Positions 61,151 to 64,000 of a stretch of 64,000 bases of DNA are shown here, piece by piece. The DNA is taken from contig CAVXFK010000018.1 in the NCBI GenBank assembly GCA_963761005.1, forward strand, positions 62,001-126,000, read 5' to 3'. The notes beneath the pieces were generated by a model. That model was not told where the DNA came from, made no database searches, and was given only the letters and a program-made list of their open reading frames with translations. Source of the DNA: DASWJZ01 sp963761005. Its GTDB lineage: Bacteria; Pseudomonadota; Alphaproteobacteria; Rhizobiales; Afifellaceae. A program made the translations under genes and the position numbers. Position 1 is the first letter of the stretch. The number at the start of each line of letters is the position of its first letter.

Positions 61151-62467
61151 TCAGGCATGCGCCGCCGCGAACCTTCTCACCTCCACCCCCTGCTCCCGCC
61201 CCTTCACATGAATCGCCTCGGCCGGACCAAATCCCTCGGCCGCGCCGCCTCTTTCCAGCGTCGCCGAGTCGGAGACGATCTCGCCCCTCCCCGCCGCGGA
61301 ACAGAGCCGGGCAGCAATGTTCACCGAGTCGCCGATCACCGTGTAATCGCGGCGGGCTTCCGGTCCGACCGGACCGGAGATCGCGAGCCCCGTATAGACG
61401 CCGATGCCGACGCCGCGCGGGAGGCCAGCCGCCTCGACGGTCGCCTGCATGTCGCGCGCCGCAAGGATCGCGCGGCCCTCCTTCCCCTCGCCCTCGAAGC
61501 GCACGAGCAGCGCGTCGCCGATCAACTTGTCGACGTCGCCGCCGTGCCGCGCCACGCATTCGATCTGCAGCGTCATGATCCGGTTCAGGAAGTCGACCAC
61601 GGCCTCGGGCGGCTCCGTCTCGGAGAAATCCGTGAAGCGGCGCACGTCGGAATAGACGAGCGACACCTCGACGCGCTTCAGCGGCACGTCGCCGCCCGCC
61701 GGCGCTGCGCGCACCGCGCCGACGGCGCTCGACGACATGAAGCTTTCGAGCCGCGCCGAAAGCTCGCGCACGCGCGCGGCGCGAAAGTCGATCCCCGCCT
61801 GCGCGCGTCTGATCAGGTACCCGAGAACAATAAGAAGGCCGAGGAGAAGCAGCCCCGGCACGAGCGTCGGAAGCAGAAGCGAGCGCGCCAGGATGGCGCG
61901 CAGCTCGCCCGACGGCCAATAAAGCTCCATGACGAGCCCGACCGTTCCGTCCGCTCTCTTCAGCGGAACATAGAACTCGTTGTAGCGCGTGCCGTCCGGC
62001 TCCTCGTGCGGCAAGAGCGTGCGACCGCCTTCGCGGAGGGCAGTCGCGAGCGCGTCGTTCGTCTCGGCCTTTCCGATCTCCGCCGTATCGGTGCTGAAGA
62101 TCGCCTCGCTCGCCGCATCGTAGACCTTGAGCTGCGACAGGCTCCGCTCGGAGACGGCCTCGGCGAAGGACGGCACGAGACTCGCGCGGTCGTCCGCGCC
62201 AGCGGTTCCGGCAAGCGCCGCCGTCCACGCCGCCTGCTTCTTCCGGCCGATCTCAGCACCGATCTCGTCGACCAGGCGCGCGGCGAACTCCAGATGGATT
62301 TCGCGCACCGCCTGTCTGACCGACCATGCCATCAGAAGGACGAGGGAGAGGACGAAGAGCGCCATCAGCGGAAGGACGCGGCGTCGGTAGCGTCTGGCGA
62401 GCGGAAATGGCCGCTCGGCAGGGTCGGAAGCGTCCGTTTCGTGCGCTGGAGTATCGGCGCGATTCAA
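61151..62467 (-). CDS. class III adenylate/guanylate cyclase with periplasmic sensor domain
   Basis: This is a 438-residue protein. Membrane helices at about 33-51 and 203-224 flank a periplasmic domain of about 150 residues. The cyclase domain (about 265-420) has VEVSLVYSDVRRFTDFSE with the first metal Asp, GGDVDKLIGDALLVRFEG with the second Asp and a substrate-binding Lys, and RRDYTVIGDSVNIAARLCSAAGRGEIV with the transition-state Asn/Arg. It would make cAMP (the VDK and DYTVIGD residues favour ATP) in response to an extracytoplasmic signal. No HAMP domain was clear. The neighbours give no hint of the signal. Confidence 0.9.
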   Translation of the reverse strand: MNRADTPAHETDASDPAERPFPLARRYRRRVLPLMALFVLSLVLLMAWSVRQAVREIHLEFAARLVDEIGAEIGRKKQAAWTAALAGTAGADDRASLVPSFAEAVSERSLSQLKVYDAASEAIFSTDTAEIGKAETNDALATALREGGRTLLPHEEPDGTRYNEFYVPLKRADGTVGLVMELYWPSGELRAILARSLLLPTLVPGLLLLGLLIVLGYLIRRAQAGIDFRAARVRELSARLESFMSSSAVGAVRAAPAGGDVPLKRVEVSLVYSDVRRFTDFSETEPPEAVVDFLNRIMTLQIECVARHGGDVDKLIGDALLVRFEGEGKEGRAILAARDMQATVEAAGLPRGVGIGVYTGLAISGPVGPEARRDYTVIGDSVNIAARLCSAAGRGEIVSDSATLERGGAAEGFGPAEAIHVKGREQGVEVRRFAAAHA

Positions 62468-62594
62468 AGTCCGCGGCTCCGGCTTGATTCTTAGCCGGAG
62501 CCTAACCGCGAGCGGGTTGCCGATCCACCGGAGGCGGCGCTACCGAAGCCTGGTCCGAGCGGCGGGTGCGCGGTCGGAAATCACACGCGGCGCA

Positions 62595-63767
62595 TCACCT
62601 GCAATACCACTCCTTCGGGCCATGGTGCCCTTGGATGAAGTGCCAATAGGCGTGCTTGTCGCCGCAATCGGGTGGCGGCCCCGCCGGCCAGTCGGATGCC
62701 CGGCTGGTGCGAACCGGTGCCGGGTCGGATGCCGGGGCCGGTTCCGGCTTCGTCTCCGCCGCAGGAGCATCTGCTCCCGGTGCCGGGTCAGGCTTCGCCG
62801 CTGCCGCAGGAGCATCTGCTCCCGGCACGGGAATCGCCGGCGCCAGCGCCACGAGGTCGAGCACATTCTCGGAGAGCGCGGCGCGGAGCGTCGCAAGGTC
62901 GCCGCCGGTCGGCGCGACCATCGAAGCGATCGTCTCGCAGCCGTTCGGCGGACGGGATATCGCGCCGGTCGCCGCCGTCGCAATCCAGTCGCGCGGGCAG
63001 TCGACGGAATCTTCCGGCCAATAAGCGGACACGTGGCTGCTGCTCTCCGCCGCCGAGGCGTCCCTTTCGGTCGGCGCTTCGGCCGGGGTCGCCGTCAAGT
63101 CGGCAGGTGCGGTTGACGTGGCCGCAATTTCTGCGACTTGCGCGGGCGCCTCTGCGCTTGCCATCGTCGTCACGTCGGTGGCCTCCGCGGACGCCTGCGT
63201 GTCGGACGGCGCTGCTTCGTCAGCGACGTCGGCGGGCCGCGGCACCGGTGATGTCACAACTGGTGGCGCTTCAGCCGGCTGCATTTCCGCCGATGCTGCG
63301 GTGGGCTCTACCGATGCTGCGGTGGACTCAGCTGATGTCTCAGGCATGGGCGGCGGCAGAGGCCGCGGCTCGGCGGGGATGATGCTGGCTGTCGTTTCCG
63401 GCTGCACCACCGGCTCCGCCGGAGGCAGCGCGTCCGTGGCAGCACCTTGCGACTGCCAAAGCGGCAGGGCGTCCCCCACCCCTGCCGGCTCCATCGTCGC
63501 GGAATTGGTTGCAACGATCACACCCGGAGCGCTCCGGTTTTCGCCCGACGTATATTGCGACGGCCGGTCCGGCCCCCCAGGATCCACAAACAGCGCATTG
63601 CTTGAGACCGCCGCCATGATGGCGCCGGCTAGCCCGACGATACCCGCGCTCTTCAAAAGGACGGGCCGCATATCTTGCCAGGTCAACCGTCCCGCATCGG
63701 TCGGCGGCTGATTGTAGGCCGCTCGGCCGCGGGCACCGCTTGAGCCGTAACGAGGCCGAATACTCAC
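62595..63767 (-). CDS. Ala/Pro-rich membrane-anchored protein of unknown function
   Basis: This is a 390-residue protein with one N-terminal membrane helix (PVLLKSAGIVGLAGAIMAAVSSNALF) and a long periplasmic, low-complexity region rich in Ala, Pro, Glu and Thr (STAASVEPTAASAEMQ; PGADAPAAAAKPDPAPGADAPAAETKPEP). It holds four cysteines in two small conserved-looking blocks: DSVDCPRDWIATAATGAISRPPNGCETIASM and PPPDCGDKHAYWHFIQGHHGPKEWYCR at the very end. GTG 63767 is preferred because AGGGG lies nine bases upstream. The C-terminal block resembles short cysteine motifs of cell-wall or outer-membrane proteins, but no family is claimed. Confidence 0.7.
   Translation of the reverse strand: MSIRPRYGSSGARGRAAYNQPPTDAGRLTWQDMRPVLLKSAGIVGLAGAIMAAVSSNALFVDPGGPDRPSQYTSGENRSAPGVIVATNSATMEPAGVGDALPLWQSQGAATDALPPAEPVVQPETTASIIPAEPRPLPPPMPETSAESTAASVEPTAASAEMQPAEAPPVVTSPVPRPADVADEAAPSDTQASAEATDVTTMASAEAPAQVAEIAATSTAPADLTATPAEAPTERDASAAESSSHVSAYWPEDSVDCPRDWIATAATGAISRPPNGCETIASMVAPTGGDLATLRAALSENVLDLVALAPAIPVPGADAPAAAAKPDPAPGADAPAAETKPEPAPASDPAPVRTSRASDWPAGPPPDCGDKHAYWHFIQGHHGPKEWYCR
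62758..62825. repeat. 45-base-period direct repeat inside the Ala/Pro-rich gene
   Basis: A 23-base unit starting GCCGCAGGAGCATCTGCTCC occurs at 62758-62780 and again at 62803-62825, exactly 45 bases apart, and so encodes a 15-residue protein repeat (PGADAPAA followed by KPDP or KPEP). The unit contains the dyad GGAGCA-TC-TGCTCC. It is the kind of repeat that changes copy number by slippage. Confidence 0.75.
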
Positions 63768-63907
63768 AACGCTAACCCCTACGCCAAACCTCAACTACCC
63801 GGTTCTTTGTTATCTTTAACGAAAAATGAACACCGAGAGAAGGCAATGATTGGGCAGAAAACCGGCGGCTTTTCGCGGCCCCCGCTCGAAAGTGCCGCAG
63901 GGCGCGC

Positions 63908-64000
63908 TCAGTGCGCCCCGGTTTTTGTCCGCGTCGAGGCGATCGCGTCGAGCGCCATCTCCGATAGCCGTTCCCACTCCTTGAGCGCAAAAGCGTGGAG
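63908..64000 (-). CDS. C-terminal end of an unknown protein (cut by the window edge)
   Basis: The frame is open from the right edge to a TGA at 63908-63910 and encodes LHAFALKEWERLSEMALDAI followed by ASTRTKTGAH. It has GC-rich third positions like a real gene and ends near a GGCGC/GCGCC dyad that could be its terminator. The visible 30 residues are a charged helix and tail with no recognisable domain. Confidence 0.45.
   Translation of the reverse strand, partial: LHAFALKEWERLSEMALDAIASTRTKTGAH

Overview
The window is a high-GC stretch of what looks like an alphaproteobacterial chromosome, most likely Hyphomicrobiales (Rhizobiales). The basis is gene content (long-form UrtB, split DhaK/DhaL/DhaM with its own HPr and enzyme I, DUF692/DUF2282 pair, slipin-NfeD), dense ATGA/GTGA-overlapping operons, and palindromic intergenic repeats. 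No tRNA, rRNA, CRISPR array or transposase gene was seen. Everything here was read from sequence and motif memory, with no database search.

Layout. 1-1.96 kb: end of a probable LysR gene, then a bufferin pair (bufA, bufB) whose expected third gene bufC survives only as a stub. 1.96-8.1 kb: surface polysaccharide genes (FkbM methyltransferase, flippase, manC, then divergent ugd and UDP-glucuronate decarboxylase). 8.1-10.3 kb: nfeD-slipin. 10.6-22.7 kb: a catabolic island with creatininase-family hydrolase, RidA, an NMT1-type ABC importer, a cytosine-deaminase-like amidohydrolase, an FAD oxidase, a quinone reductase, an IclR regulator, a hydroxyquinol-type intradiol dioxygenase, a citryl-CoA lyase-like protein and a CoA-transferase. 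22.8-34.7 kb: urtABCDE followed directly by ureD-A-B-C-E-F-G, with three extra genes inside the urease set. 34.7-46.1 kb: a polyol/triose-type ABC importer with two ATPases, the second fused to DhaL, then dhaM, HPr, enzyme I, a helix-turn-helix protein and dhaK. 46.1-49.9 kb: maleylacetate reductase, a glutathione transferase, a PP2A-like phosphatase and galE. 50-56 kb: TerC, a GT2 glycosyltransferase and two convergent paralogous membrane proteins of GT-C type. 56-58.5 kb: DUF2461 and ettA. 58.5-60.7 kb: a BglII-type restriction endonuclease, an MT-A70 methyltransferase and HigBA. 61-64 kb: a class III nucleotide cyclase, an Ala/Pro-rich membrane-anchored protein and the end of an unknown gene.

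How it works together. Two near-consensus sigma-54 promoters, one before the NMT1-type importer and one before urtA, suggest that heterocycle/amide import, urea import and urease form one nitrogen-limitation programme. The dioxygenase, the CoA-transferase and the distant maleylacetate reductase suggest that the carbon skeleton goes through hydroxyquinol and 3-oxoadipate. The actual substrate is unknown, and this is the best candidate in the window for an undescribed pathway. The ABC-Dha segment would take up a polyol or triose and phosphorylate dihydroxyacetone with PEP through a private phosphorelay.

Data quality. Six otherwise intact genes each carry one extra base (nfeD, urtA, the second solute-binding protein, the first sugar ATPase, a GFA gene and one GT-C gene). 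In at least four, and plausibly five, the extra base lies in what should read CGAATCG (a GANTC site), which points to systematic basecalling error at CcrM-methylated sites rather than gene decay. These genes are annotated across the shift.
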